DNA of 29,503 nucleotides from positions 1 through 29,503 of the forward strand of contig CAYSPJ010000061.1 of NCBI GenBank assembly GCA_964432875.1. Direction: 5' to 3'. Below are positions 15,882 to 23,904 of the stretch, piece after piece. A program made the position numbers and the translations under genes. A model generated the notes under the pieces. That model had not been told where the DNA came from and searched no databases. It saw only the letters and a program-made list of their open reading frames with translations. Within the stretch, counting starts at the first letter, position 1; every line of letters starts with the position of its first letter. The stretch comes from JACJYE01 sp964432875 (lineage in GTDB: Bacteria > Bacteroidota > Bacteroidia > Chitinophagales > Saprospiraceae).

Positions 15882-16861
15882 TGAGGGGCGAACCCAGCTC
15901 CCAAGGCCTGCGAATCGTCATCCTCGACGGGCGCACCCTCAACCCTGGCGACTTGAGCTGGCAACAGCTCGAGTCGCTGGGCGAGGTGGCCGTTTATGAT
16001 TTTACACCTCCGGATGCCCTACTTGAACGAGCGGTGGGGGCTGACGTCCTGCTGGTCAACAAAACCATGCTGGATGCCGCTGTCCTGGCTGCCCTGCCGC
16101 GGCTACGCTGCATCTGCGTCACCGCCAGTGGTTACAACAATATCGATCTGGAAGCCGCTGCCCAGCAAAACATCATCATCTGTAATGCCGTAGGTTATGG
16201 CACCGACTCGGTTGCCCAACACACCTTCGCTCTGCTGCTGGCACTGACCAACCGGGTGCAAGCCCACCACCATAGCGTCATCGAAGGCCGCTGGGGTGCA
16301 GGCCAGGATTTCTGCTATACCCTCGGCCCTATCCCTGAACTAGCCGGCAAAACGATGGGGATTTATGGCTTCGGCCGCATCGGGCAACAGGTGGCACGCA
16401 TCGCCCAGGCTTTTGGTATGGGGGTTCTTGCCACGCATCGCCACCCGGAACGCGACGCCCAGCCAGGCGTATCTTTTGCCGATCTGAAAGCCCTCTTTTC
16501 AACTAGCGATGTCATTAGCCTGCATGCCCCACTCGGCCCTGAAAACTACCAAGTAGTGAATGCCGAGCTACTTGCGCTGATGAAGCCGACGGCTTACCTG
16601 CTCAACACGGGCCGCGGCGGCCTGATTGATGAGGCAGCCCTGCGCGCTGCCCTGGAAGCGGGCCAGCTCGCCGGCGCAGCATTAGACGTGCTCTCCATCG
16701 AACCGCCCCGTGTGGGCAATATCCTCTTCGGCGCGCCGAACTGCCTCATCACCCCTCATATCGCCTGGGCGACCCGCGAGGCTCGCCAGCGCTTGCTGGA
16801 CATCACCGTGGAAAATGTAAGGGCGTTTTTGGCCGGCTGCCCCGTGAATGTGGTGCGATAA
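15881..16861 (+). CDS. D-2-hydroxyacid dehydrogenase (glycerate/hydroxypyruvate type)
   Basis: The 326-residue cytoplasmic NAD(P)-dependent enzyme reduces a 2-keto acid to the D-hydroxy acid. The Rossmann motif GFGRIG is at 163-168, and the catalytic triad is Arg245 (NTGRGGLID), Glu274 (SIEPP) and His293 (TPHIAWAT). The opening ILDGRTLNPGDLSWQQLESL and the TASGYNNIDL stretch are typical of the glycerate dehydrogenase (HprA-like) branch. The exact substrate (hydroxypyruvate or glyoxylate) is inferred. The ATG at 15881 shares its A with the stop of the superoxide dismutase gene. The first nine residues lie outside the fold, but no better start is seen. A metabolic link between the two coupled genes is not obvious. 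Confidence 0.9.
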   Translation: MRGEPSSQGLRIVILDGRTLNPGDLSWQQLESLGEVAVYDFTPPDALLERAVGADVLLVNKTMLDAAVLAALPRLRCICVTASGYNNIDLEAAAQQNIIICNAVGYGTDSVAQHTFALLLALTNRVQAHHHSVIEGRWGAGQDFCYTLGPIPELAGKTMGIYGFGRIGQQVARIAQAFGMGVLATHRHPERDAQPGVSFADLKALFSTSDVISLHAPLGPENYQVVNAELLALMKPTAYLLNTGRGGLIDEAALRAALEAGQLAGAALDVLSIEPPRVGNILFGAPNCLITPHIAWATREARQRLLDITVENVRAFLAGCPVNVVR

Positions 16862-16862
16862 G

Positions 16863-16894
16863 TTGGAATATTCCCTGCAAATGACTTATCTTAG
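16863..16894 (+). promoter_or_regulatory. Putative promoter of the second Uma2 gene
   Basis: TTG at 16863-16865, a 21-base spacer and TATCTTAG at 16887-16894 (one mismatch to TAnnTTTG) lie about 40 bases ahead of the ATG at 16936, directly after the stop of the preceding gene. Confidence 0.4.
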
Positions 16895-16935
16895 CCTCGC
16901 CATATCGTCGATAGGAGTCGCATTAAACACACTTA

Positions 16936-17535
16936 ATGATGGAAGCAAAAAAACTGGGCAAGCTGACGGTAACCGCCTATTTACAGCTCGAACGCGAGGC
17001 AGGGGAAAAACACGAATATCTCAATGGCTACATCCAAGCCATGGCTGGCGGCACGCTCAACCACGGCTTGATTTGCGGCAACATTTTTGGAGAGCTCCGG
17101 GCTAGCTTGAAAGCCAAAGCACAAGATTACCGGGCGATGACCAGCGAAATCAAGCTGTACATCGCAGCGGAAAATTGCTTCCTATACCCCGACGCCATGG
17201 TGGTGTGTGGAGATATTGAAAAAGCCGAAGCCACCGTAAACGCCGTGACTAACCCCGTGTTAATCGTCGAGGTCTTGTCCAAGTCAACCGCCAGCTACGA
17301 CCGCGGCGACAAATTCCACCTTTATCGTCAAATCGCCAGCTTGCAAGAATACGTACTGATCGAGCAAGACAAGGCGCAGGCAGATATCTATCAACGCCAA
17401 GCTGACCTCTGGAAAATCACCCGCGTCACGGGCTTAGAGCAACACCTCTATCTTCATACCATCGGGGCAGAAATCCCGCTTGCTGCCATTTATGAGGACG
17501 TGGCGTTCGCTGTGGATGCGCCGCTGAAGTCATAA
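16936..17535 (+). CDS. Uma2-family (DUF820) putative restriction-fold endonuclease
   Basis: A 199-residue Uma2 protein with the complete PD-(D/E)xK pattern: EKHEYLNGYIQAMAGGT at 24-40 (Glu27), SEIKLYI at 70-76, YPDAMVV with Asp86, PVLIVEVLSKST with Glu112, then YDRGDKFHLYRQIASLQEYV with Lys126 and Tyr130. This is a closer match to the family consensus than the copy at 13016-13600. Two ATG codons (16936 and 16939) are possible, and the choice changes one residue. It has its own likely promoter and no partner gene, as is usual for this family. Biochemical function is largely unproven family-wide, with DNA cleavage inferred from the fold. It converges with the gene at 17606. Confidence 0.92.
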   Translation: MMEAKKLGKLTVTAYLQLEREAGEKHEYLNGYIQAMAGGTLNHGLICGNIFGELRASLKAKAQDYRAMTSEIKLYIAAENCFLYPDAMVVCGDIEKAEATVNAVTNPVLIVEVLSKSTASYDRGDKFHLYRQIASLQEYVLIEQDKAQADIYQRQADLWKITRVTGLEQHLYLHTIGAEIPLAAIYEDVAFAVDAPLKS

Positions 17536-17605
17536 AAACCACCTCTTATACAGCCATCAGCAGGCTGGTTTGGGATTTGAGCGCCTCTTCGGGCATAAGG
17601 TTTAG

Positions 17606-17929
17606 CTACTCCTCCTCAGCATCCCGCTCCCTGAGCTTGGCCAGCACCACTTCATACATCTTCAACTCCTCCTGTTGCCGTTCCTCGTACATGCGCTGAA
17701 TATTGCGGCCGCTGAGGAAATCGCCACTGCGGTAGAGGCTGCGCAGGAAGGAATCATAGCCCCGCCGATGGTGGTAATAGCCCAGTGGCGCCAGCACATA
17801 GCTGGCCACGAAGAGCTGACACTCCTCGCATTGCACAAAGACCTTATCTGGCTCGCCCGGCTCGCGGAAGAGTATATTTTTGAGGGTGGTGGAACCGCAA
17901 TTCTGACATTTTTGTACGAGGACTTCCAT
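17606..17929 (-). CDS. Small zinc-ribbon protein of unknown function
   Basis: The 107-residue product starts with a treble-clef or zinc-ribbon pair: Cys8 and Cys11 (CQNC), then Cys34 and Cys37 (CEEC). A Tyr/Arg-rich middle follows (LGYYHHRRGYDSFLRSLYRS), then a charged helix probably forming a coiled coil (MYEERQQEELKMYEVVLAKL). This is a plausible nucleic-acid or protein-binding adaptor in the cytoplasm, but I cannot name a family. The ATG at 17929 is preferred because the ribbon begins soon after it. A start at 17953 would add eight residues. It lies 39 bases after the transporter gene on the same strand and may be co-transcribed. Confidence 0.75.
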   Translation of the reverse strand: MEVLVQKCQNCGSTTLKNILFREPGEPDKVFVQCEECQLFVASYVLAPLGYYHHRRGYDSFLRSLYRSGDFLSGRNIQRMYEERQQEELKMYEVVLAKLRERDAEEE

Positions 17930-17968
17930 ATTAAGTCGTTTTAAAGTGTGCAATATCGGGATTTCTGG

Positions 17969-19342
17969 TCAAAAGACGTACAGGTAAACCACACCGCCCA
18001 AGATGGCCGCCAATAAGGCCGCCACCGTAATGCGCAGGCCTACTTTGATCATGTCCCGCGCCTGTAGCAAACCAGAACCAAAAGCGATGGCATTGGGAGG
18101 CGTACTGATGGGCAAAGCCATGGAAGTCGAACACAGCAACGTAATCGCCACGATGAGCGCCAACTCATTGTCGGGCATAGACACGGCAATGGGGATGAGC
18201 AGGTTGGCCGTAGCAGTATTGCTCATAAAGGTAGTCATCAAGGCGGTAAGGAAGATGATGACCAGGAAGATAATCCAAAAACCGCCGCCTACCGGAATGG
18301 TGCCGGCCATAATCTCGGCTAGCCCGCTACGCGACAAGCACAACCCCAGGCACAAGCCGCCGCCAAGCATAAAGAGGATATCCCAGGGGATGTTGCGAAA
18401 ATCGGGGATTTTCAACAAGCCCAGGGCGAAGATGATGAAGAGAGCGGTCAAACCTACCGTGCCGGTCGTCATGCCCGTGCTACCGCTGCTTAACCAGCCG
18501 ATGATGGTGAGGATAAAAACGCCGATGACGATGTATTGCCGAGGCGTGAGTTTTTCTCTTTCCGTTTCGGTTTCGAGCTTCATCACCAAATCGCCGGGTG
18601 GGAAGAAACGCAATAGCAGCCGCCACAAAGCCCACAACAGCACAAAAGTAACCGGCACCCCTACTATCATCCATTGGAAGAAGGTGACCTCCAGGCCTAA
18701 CCCCCGTAGGTAAGCAATGGCGATGGCATTGGGCAAGGTGCCGATGGGCGTGCCCAAGCCGCCGATATTGGCAGAAAAGGGGATGGCGATAGCCATAGAT
18801 TTTGCAAAAGGAGACCCTGACGGCAAACTCGCCAGCAAAGGAGCGATGATGCCAAACATCATCGCCGTGGTGGCCGTATTGCTAATCCACATCGACATGG
18901 CGGCGGAAACTAAGATGATGCCCCAAAGTATGCTGGCCGGCTGAACCCCCGTGCGCTTCAGCATCCAGTTGGCGGTAATGCGGGCCAGCCCATACTTGTT
19001 CAAAGCGGCCGAAAGAGTAAAGCCCCCCATAAACAAGAGCGTGATATCGTTGAAGAAGGTATTGAGGAAGTCTTCTTGCTTGATGTCGATACCAGCCTCA
19101 TGCAGTTGGGGCATCAGCCATAAGATGCTCGCCACCAATACGCCCAGGCTGGTTACGAAGAGGGGGAAGGGCTCCGTAATCCAAAGCAGGGTGGTGAGCA
19201 GCATGATTACCAGGGCCGTCTCCTGATGTAGTTCCAGCCCGAATACCGCCCCGAAAAAATGGGTAAAGTAAAGGGCTATCAAAAAGCTGGACAGGGCCAT
19301 GGGCAGCCGGTAAAGGCGCAGGTAAGGGAGAAAGGCATTCAT
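17969..19342 (-). CDS. DASS-family (SLC13) sodium-coupled di/tricarboxylate transporter
   Basis: A 457-residue inner-membrane protein with about eleven hydrophobic segments. The two inverted-repeat substrate and sodium-binding motifs of the family are intact: SNTATTAMM at about residue 154 and SNTATANLL at about 374. Other typical blocks are DITLLFMGGFTLSAALNKYG, GGLGTPIGTLPNAIAIAYL, DILFMLGGGLCLGLCLSRSG and LPISTPPNAIAFGSG. By analogy with VcINDY it imports dicarboxylates such as succinate or malate with sodium ions. Sulphate transport is a less likely alternative in this superfamily. The ATG at 19342 is preceded by a plausible promoter. The small zinc-ribbon gene follows on the same strand. 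Confidence 0.93.
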   Translation of the reverse strand: MNAFLPYLRLYRLPMALSSFLIALYFTHFFGAVFGLELHQETALVIMLLTTLLWITEPFPLFVTSLGVLVASILWLMPQLHEAGIDIKQEDFLNTFFNDITLLFMGGFTLSAALNKYGLARITANWMLKRTGVQPASILWGIILVSAAMSMWISNTATTAMMFGIIAPLLASLPSGSPFAKSMAIAIPFSANIGGLGTPIGTLPNAIAIAYLRGLGLEVTFFQWMIVGVPVTFVLLWALWRLLLRFFPPGDLVMKLETETEREKLTPRQYIVIGVFILTIIGWLSSGSTGMTTGTVGLTALFIIFALGLLKIPDFRNIPWDILFMLGGGLCLGLCLSRSGLAEIMAGTIPVGGGFWIIFLVIIFLTALMTTFMSNTATANLLIPIAVSMPDNELALIVAITLLCSTSMALPISTPPNAIAFGSGLLQARDMIKVGLRITVAALLAAILGGVVYLYVF

Positions 19343-19370
19343 GATTGTATGGCATCATTACTTGAAAGGG

Positions 19371-19401
19371 CAAAGATACAGCTTGGCACCACATTAGGAA
19401 A
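19371..19401 (-). promoter_or_regulatory. Putative promoter of the DASS transporter gene
   Basis: Minus-strand TATCTTTG (19371-19378) matches the -7 consensus TAnnTTTG exactly. With a 19-base spacer it is preceded by TTTC (19398-19401), one mismatch from the -33 TTTG. It lies 28 bases upstream of the ATG at 19342. Confidence 0.5.
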
Positions 19402-19462
19402 CCTGGCGCGATCAATTTGCCCGATGAGGCCGGAAAGGGCAGTAGGCCGCCCTGAAAAACAC

Positions 19463-20749
19463 TCATTTACTGGGCTTCAACAAGGAAAAAACCTCCTGCA
19501 AGACCCGCTCCAGTACCCGGCGTTCTTCGGTAATGATTTCCGCTCTGGCCCCCAACTCCTGGGCAAAGGGGATACCCCGGCCATAGGCGGTCACCAGGCT
19601 GTCGGGCAGCGCAATTTCGATCTGATAGCTGCCTTGCTCCGGCAGCAGGGCAATGCGCCGCAATTCCCCTTTAATGATGCCGTACTCCTGATGGGGGTAC
19701 GCATCCAAAAAAAGGTGGGCAGCCATGCCCGGACGGGCTTTACCCGCGCCAGCAGCAGGCAGGATACCTTTGGCTAGCAGCGGCCTGCTACCCTTTTCCG
19801 GGACGATGGCCAGCAGCAACTCGTTTGTGCGGATGAACTGCCGCTCGCTCCAGGGCTGGCTCATCGATACTTGGCCATCGAAAGGAGCGATAAAAAGGTA
19901 AAGCTGCCGCCAGGCAGCCAATTCAGCTTGCAACTGCACCAGCAGCCGCCGGGCAGCCAGTTCTTTTTCTATCTCCTGCTCGGCGCGGCTCTGCCGCAAT
20001 TCGATGAGGCGGGTTTGCAGGGCTTCTTCCTGCAGCTTATTGTGCAGCAACTCGGCATGGAGCGCTTCGCCTTGCCGCAGATAGTGTAGATAAGCCGTTT
20101 GGGAAGCTTCCACATCGGCCTGGCTGGCGCCGCCCGTTTTCAATAAGCCTTGATTCCGCTGGTAGTCGCGTTGGGCCAGCTCCGTCTCTTCGCTCAGCAT
20201 CTGGCGCTGCTTTTGCAGCGAGCCCTGCAGTTGGCGCTGGTAATCGAGCTGGGTTTCCAAAGAAGCGATCCGCTGTGCCGTGCCCGCTTGTTGGCGGAAG
20301 TAGCGATAGTCATCGAGCTGTTGCGCCAGGGCTGCATAAGTATGCTGCAAGCTGCCCAGTTGCAGCCCCGCAGGTAGCGCCTCGGGCAGCCCATGCTGAT
20401 TGATAACATCCAACCACTTGGCTAGCGTATCCACATCTGCCAAGGCCGCGGGGTTTTCCAGCACGGCCAACAACTGGCCGGCCTGGACGGCCTGCTGATC
20501 GGCTACCAGCAGTTGGCTGAGCTGGCCATCCTGCCGGGCAGCCAGGCGCACTGGGGGAGCTTCCGCCAAGATGGACACCCGAGCCTCAATCACATCTGGG
20601 TATTTCACCAACCAGGCCAACAGGAGGAATAAGGCCGCAAACAGGAAAACGGCCGTGATACCCCAGCGCAAGCCCCAACCGGGCAGCGGCCCCAACAGCT
20701 GCTGCAGCTCTTGCCCTTCTTCTGCTATAGCACGTCTTTCCCCCTTCAT
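19463..20749 (-). CDS. HlyD-family membrane fusion protein of a C39-type ABC exporter
   Basis: The 428-residue adaptor has a short cytoplasmic head, one membrane span at about 29-48 (ITAVFLFAALFLLLAWLV), then the first half of a lipoyl-like hairpin (RLAARQDGQLSQLLVADQQA). A long Gln/Leu/Arg-rich coiled coil follows at about 105-285, and then the second lipoyl half and barrel (FIAPFDGQVSMSQPWSERQF; KGILPAAGAGKARPGMAAHL). This is the order expected of HlyD/EmrA-like periplasmic adaptors linking an inner-membrane ABC transporter to an outer-membrane channel. Its ATG overlaps the stop of the upstream ABC gene by one base (TGATG), so translational coupling is likely. No TolC-like outer-membrane gene follows in the window. 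Confidence 0.9.
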   Translation of the reverse strand: MKGERRAIAEEGQELQQLLGPLPGWGLRWGITAVFLFAALFLLLAWLVKYPDVIEARVSILAEAPPVRLAARQDGQLSQLLVADQQAVQAGQLLAVLENPAALADVDTLAKWLDVINQHGLPEALPAGLQLGSLQHTYAALAQQLDDYRYFRQQAGTAQRIASLETQLDYQRQLQGSLQKQRQMLSEETELAQRDYQRNQGLLKTGGASQADVEASQTAYLHYLRQGEALHAELLHNKLQEEALQTRLIELRQSRAEQEIEKELAARRLLVQLQAELAAWRQLYLFIAPFDGQVSMSQPWSERQFIRTNELLLAIVPEKGSRPLLAKGILPAAGAGKARPGMAAHLFLDAYPHQEYGIIKGELRRIALLPEQGSYQIEIALPDSLVTAYGRGIPFAQELGARAEIITEERRVLERVLQEVFSLLKPSK

Positions 20750-22944
20750 CAGCCTAGTTCTAGTTGGTTGCGTATGAGTTCGTAATATAGCCCTTTTTGC
20801 GCCAGCAGCTCTTCGTGGCGGCCTTTTTCGACGATCTCACCCTTATCCAGCACGACGATCTGGTCGGCGTTTTTGACCGTGCTCAGGCGGTGTGCCGCCA
20901 CTACGGCAGTGCGCCCGGCGAAGAACCCCTGCAGCTTTTCCAGTATATCCCGCTCGTTGGGCGCGTCGAGGGCATTGGTGGCTTCGTCGAAGAAAAGGAA
21001 ATCTGGCGCTTTGTAGAGGGCGCGGGCAATGAGGATGCGCTGCCGCTGCCCCTGGCTCAGGCCATTGCCACGGGGGCCGATCATGGTGTTCAAGCCCAAG
21101 GGCAATTGCTCGGCGAATTCCTGCACATTGGCCATTTCTGCCGCTTGCAGCACCTGCTCGCGATCTAACTGCTCACTGCTCTCGGCGATATTGTTGGCGA
21201 TGCTATCCGAAAAAATGAAGCCATCCTGCAGCACCGCGCCGCAGCGGCTGCGCCACAAGCGGCGGCTCAGTTGACCCAAAGGTATCCCCCCTATTTTGAT
21301 CGTGCCTTGGGTTGGCAGGTAGAAGCCGAGCAGGAGCTTCAGCAAGGTCGTCTTGCCGCTGCCGCTGACCCCAACGATGGCCGTGGTTTGACCGTAAGGG
21401 ATATCGAGATCGATGTTTTTTAAGGCCATATTGGCCAGCTTGTTGTACTGGAAGCTCAGGCCCCGGATGTGGATGTCCTTATCTTCCGGCAAGCCGTCGG
21501 CGAAAAAAGCCGGCGCGCCCTCTTCTTCGGGCGGCAGCTGCTGTACCTCCATCAGGCGCTCCAGGCTGAGGCGGGCATCCTGGCTACTGCGGATGAAAGC
21601 GACCAATTGCCGCAGGGGCAAGTTGAGCTGCCCGATGATAAATTGTATAGCCAGCATCATCCCCAGCGTTATCTGCCCCTCGATGACTAGCTTGGCGGAC
21701 AGAAAAGTGATCAGGATGTCTTTCAGTTGGGTGATGAATGCTGCGCCGGTATCCTGGTACTGTTCTACCGAAAGCGCTTTGAGGTTGGCGCGGAACAGCC
21801 GCGCCTGTATTTCCGACCACTGCCAGCGCCGCTTGGCGCCGCTGTTTTGCAGCTTGATTTCCGGCATGCCCTGGATCAGCTCAATCAGGCTGCTCTGATT
21901 GTTGGATAGCTCCTGGAAACGGAGGAAATCAGCTTGCTGGCGCCGTTTGAGGAAAAGCAGGATCCACCCCACGTACAGCAGGCTGCCCAGCAGGAATAAC
22001 AAGAAGATGAGGCCGTTGTACAAAAGCAACACCAGGCCGAAGACCACCAGGTTGAAAGCCGAAAAGACGAAACTAAGAGAAGCGCTGGTGAGGAAGGCTT
22101 CGATGCGCCGCTGATCGGCGATGCGCTGCAGCAAATCGCCCGCCATTTTGGCCTCGAAAAAGCTGATGGGCAACTTCATGAGTTTGGCCAGGAAATCGGA
22201 AGCCAGCGAAAGGTTGAGCCGCGCGCCGAGATGCAGCAGTATCCAGTTTTGGATGACCGTCACGGCCGTCTGGCCGAGGAAGAGCATCAACTGGGCGATG
22301 AGGATGAGGTAGATGAAGCTCAGGTCGGCATTTTTGATGCCTACATCCACGATGGCCTGCGTCAGGAAGGGGAATGCCAATTGGAGCAGGCTGGCCAGAA
22401 ATAACCCGAGGAAGAGCTGGATAAAAAAATGGCGGTAAGGCCGCAGATAGCCCAGGAGGTAGCCCAAGCCGGCTTCGTCGTGTTTCACGCCCTCCTGATC
22501 ATAAAATGCGGGCGTCGGCTCCAGCAGCAAAGCCACGCCTTTGGCACTGCTAATGAGCCAATTGCGCTTAAACTCGGCATGGCTCAGTTTTCGCTTCCCA
22601 ACGGCAGGGTCGGCTATCCAGGCGTACTTCCGGCTCAAGCGGTAGAGGACGACGAAGTGCTGCTGCTGCCAATGCACGATGGCGGGCAGGGGCGCGTCAA
22701 GCAGCCCGGCATCTTCTTCTCCTTCACCGGCAAAAGGCAGCTTGGCCGGCAGGCTGCGCAAGCCGATATGCTCGGCTGCCTCCATGATACCCCGCAGGGA
22801 GACGCCCTCCCGGTCGAGATAGCTATGCTCGCGTAGATACTGCAGGGAATAGGCCCGCCCGTAGTGCTGGGCCACCATGCGCAGACAGGATGGGCCACAG
22901 TCCATGGCGTCGAGCTGGCGGTAAAAAGGGAAGGAGGTGGCCAT
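20749..22944 (-). CDS. Peptidase-containing ABC transporter (C39 peptidase, PCAT type)
   Basis: The 731-residue protein cleaves and exports double-glycine-leader peptides or related substrates. An N-terminal C39 peptidase spans about 1-140: Gln10, catalytic Cys16 (MDCGPSCLRM), His96 (HFVVLY) and Asp112 (WIADPAVGKRKL). A six-span membrane domain follows at about 165-450. The ATPase domain is complete: Walker A GVSGSGKT at 525-532, signature LSQGQ at 629-633, Walker B FLFFDE at 649-654 and the H-loop His685. All key residues are present, so an active exporter is expected. It pairs with the HlyD adaptor downstream (one-base overlap). No obvious short precursor with a GG leader was found nearby. 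The ATG at 22944 begins right at the peptidase fold. Confidence 0.95.
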   Translation of the reverse strand: MATSFPFYRQLDAMDCGPSCLRMVAQHYGRAYSLQYLREHSYLDREGVSLRGIMEAAEHIGLRSLPAKLPFAGEGEEDAGLLDAPLPAIVHWQQQHFVVLYRLSRKYAWIADPAVGKRKLSHAEFKRNWLISSAKGVALLLEPTPAFYDQEGVKHDEAGLGYLLGYLRPYRHFFIQLFLGLFLASLLQLAFPFLTQAIVDVGIKNADLSFIYLILIAQLMLFLGQTAVTVIQNWILLHLGARLNLSLASDFLAKLMKLPISFFEAKMAGDLLQRIADQRRIEAFLTSASLSFVFSAFNLVVFGLVLLLYNGLIFLLFLLGSLLYVGWILLFLKRRQQADFLRFQELSNNQSSLIELIQGMPEIKLQNSGAKRRWQWSEIQARLFRANLKALSVEQYQDTGAAFITQLKDILITFLSAKLVIEGQITLGMMLAIQFIIGQLNLPLRQLVAFIRSSQDARLSLERLMEVQQLPPEEEGAPAFFADGLPEDKDIHIRGLSFQYNKLANMALKNIDLDIPYGQTTAIVGVSGSGKTTLLKLLLGFYLPTQGTIKIGGIPLGQLSRRLWRSRCGAVLQDGFIFSDSIANNIAESSEQLDREQVLQAAEMANVQEFAEQLPLGLNTMIGPRGNGLSQGQRQRILIARALYKAPDFLFFDEATNALDAPNERDILEKLQGFFAGRTAVVAAHRLSTVKNADQIVVLDKGEIVEKGRHEELLAQKGLYYELIRNQLELG

Positions 22945-23034
22945 ATTGTTCGACTAAAAAATCATCGCGCTTCAGATTTCAATCTGCCATCGCACAGGTA
23001 TAGTCCGCTGTAGCCTGCACGGGCTTCAGGAAAG

Positions 23035-23065
23035 CAAAAATAACATAATTAGCGACATGGCACAA
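23035..23065 (-). promoter_or_regulatory. Putative promoter of the C39-ABC/HlyD operon
   Basis: Minus-strand TTG (23063-23065), a 20-base spacer and TATTTTTG (23035-23042, exact TAnnTTTG) form a full Bacteroidota-type promoter. It would leave a leader of roughly 85 bases before the ATG at 22944. Confidence 0.5.
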
Positions 23066-23103
23066 GAAACGCGCTAGTGGAGGTAAGTAAGTGAAGCCTG
23101 GAA

Positions 23104-23139
23104 GGGCACAGCAGTGATTGAACGCTCACCACTGTGCCC
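23104..23139 (-). terminator. Hairpin after the lipoprotein gene, possible terminator
   Basis: Arms GGGCACAGCAGTGA (23104-23117) and TCACCACTGTGCCC (23126-23139) pair over 14 positions with two mismatches and an 8-base loop. It lies 47 bases downstream of the lipoprotein stop and upstream of the exporter promoter. There is no T-run, so it may act as a factor-dependent terminator or an mRNA 3' end. Confidence 0.45.
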
Positions 23140-23185
23140 AAGCCTTGAAATGGCTGCCATCCTGCTGAACAGGAAGGCAGTACAA

Positions 23186-23902
23186 CTATTCAGCTTTATG
23201 TTCGAACAACAGTTTGCCCTCCATCTCCAGGAAGTAAGCCAGGTTTTCATTCATGAGGTAGGGGTAGCGCAAAGTGGCCCGGCAGCGGAAATCCACGGCC
23301 TTGCCCTGCACGGCCTGGGCACCACCAATGCGGTAATCCTCTACGGCCAAAATCTCAAAGTAATTATCGGCTTCGCTCCATTGGGGCACCAGATCCATCA
23401 TCAGCAAATCGCCCGTAGGGCGGCGGGTGCCGACTTCTACCTGCAGCGGGCCGTTGCCAAACTGATATTCTCCAGGCCGCAACAGGGCTTCCAACTCGGC
23501 TTTGGTAAAAGGCTGGCTCACCTCATCGGCAGGCAGGCTGCTGACGATTTTCACCCCAACCATGCTATTGTAGACGCCAGAAAAAGGGGAAGCCGTCTCG
23601 ACAAAGGGCGCTTTAGCCTGCCACATTAGCGGATCATAAGACATGACTGCCGCGATGTACTTATGCCCGTTTACCGAACCAGTGGCAGAGGCTACGCCGG
23701 TCTCGACTACATCATAATCGTTGGGCTGCATATCCCAGGCAAAGCTTTGCTTTTCCGCATCGCGGGTGCTGTGATAGCTGCCGTTCACGTAGAAAGGAGG
23801 ATGTTCAACGACTTCTACCAAATCGAGCGGGAAGTCTTTTTTACAGGCGGTTAACCCACAGCACAACAGGGCCGCCAAAGCGAGGTGAATCAACTTGGTC
23901 AT
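23186..23902 (-). CDS. Putative lipoprotein downstream of an ECF sigma factor
   Basis: The ATG at 23902 gives a lipoprotein signal MTKLIHLALAALLCCGLTAC with lipidated Cys20 (lipobox LTAC), followed by KKD. The mature part (about 218 residues) looks like a beta-rich envelope protein: FYVNGSYHSTRDAEKQSFAW, FSGVYNSMVGVKIVSSLPAD and FRCRATLRYPYLMNENLAYF suggest beta strands. No family is recognised. A TTG two codons upstream (23908) would overlap the preceding stop, but the ATG, two bases after that TGA, is the better start. Third gene of the sigma-factor operon, so probably co-expressed with the barrel protein and perhaps acting with it at the outer membrane. Confidence 0.8.
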   Translation of the reverse strand: MTKLIHLALAALLCCGLTACKKDFPLDLVEVVEHPPFYVNGSYHSTRDAEKQSFAWDMQPNDYDVVETGVASATGSVNGHKYIAAVMSYDPLMWQAKAPFVETASPFSGVYNSMVGVKIVSSLPADEVSQPFTKAELEALLRPGEYQFGNGPLQVEVGTRRPTGDLLMMDLVPQWSEADNYFEILAVEDYRIGGAQAVQGKAVDFRCRATLRYPYLMNENLAYFLEMEGKLLFEHKAE

Positions 23903-23904
23903 GG

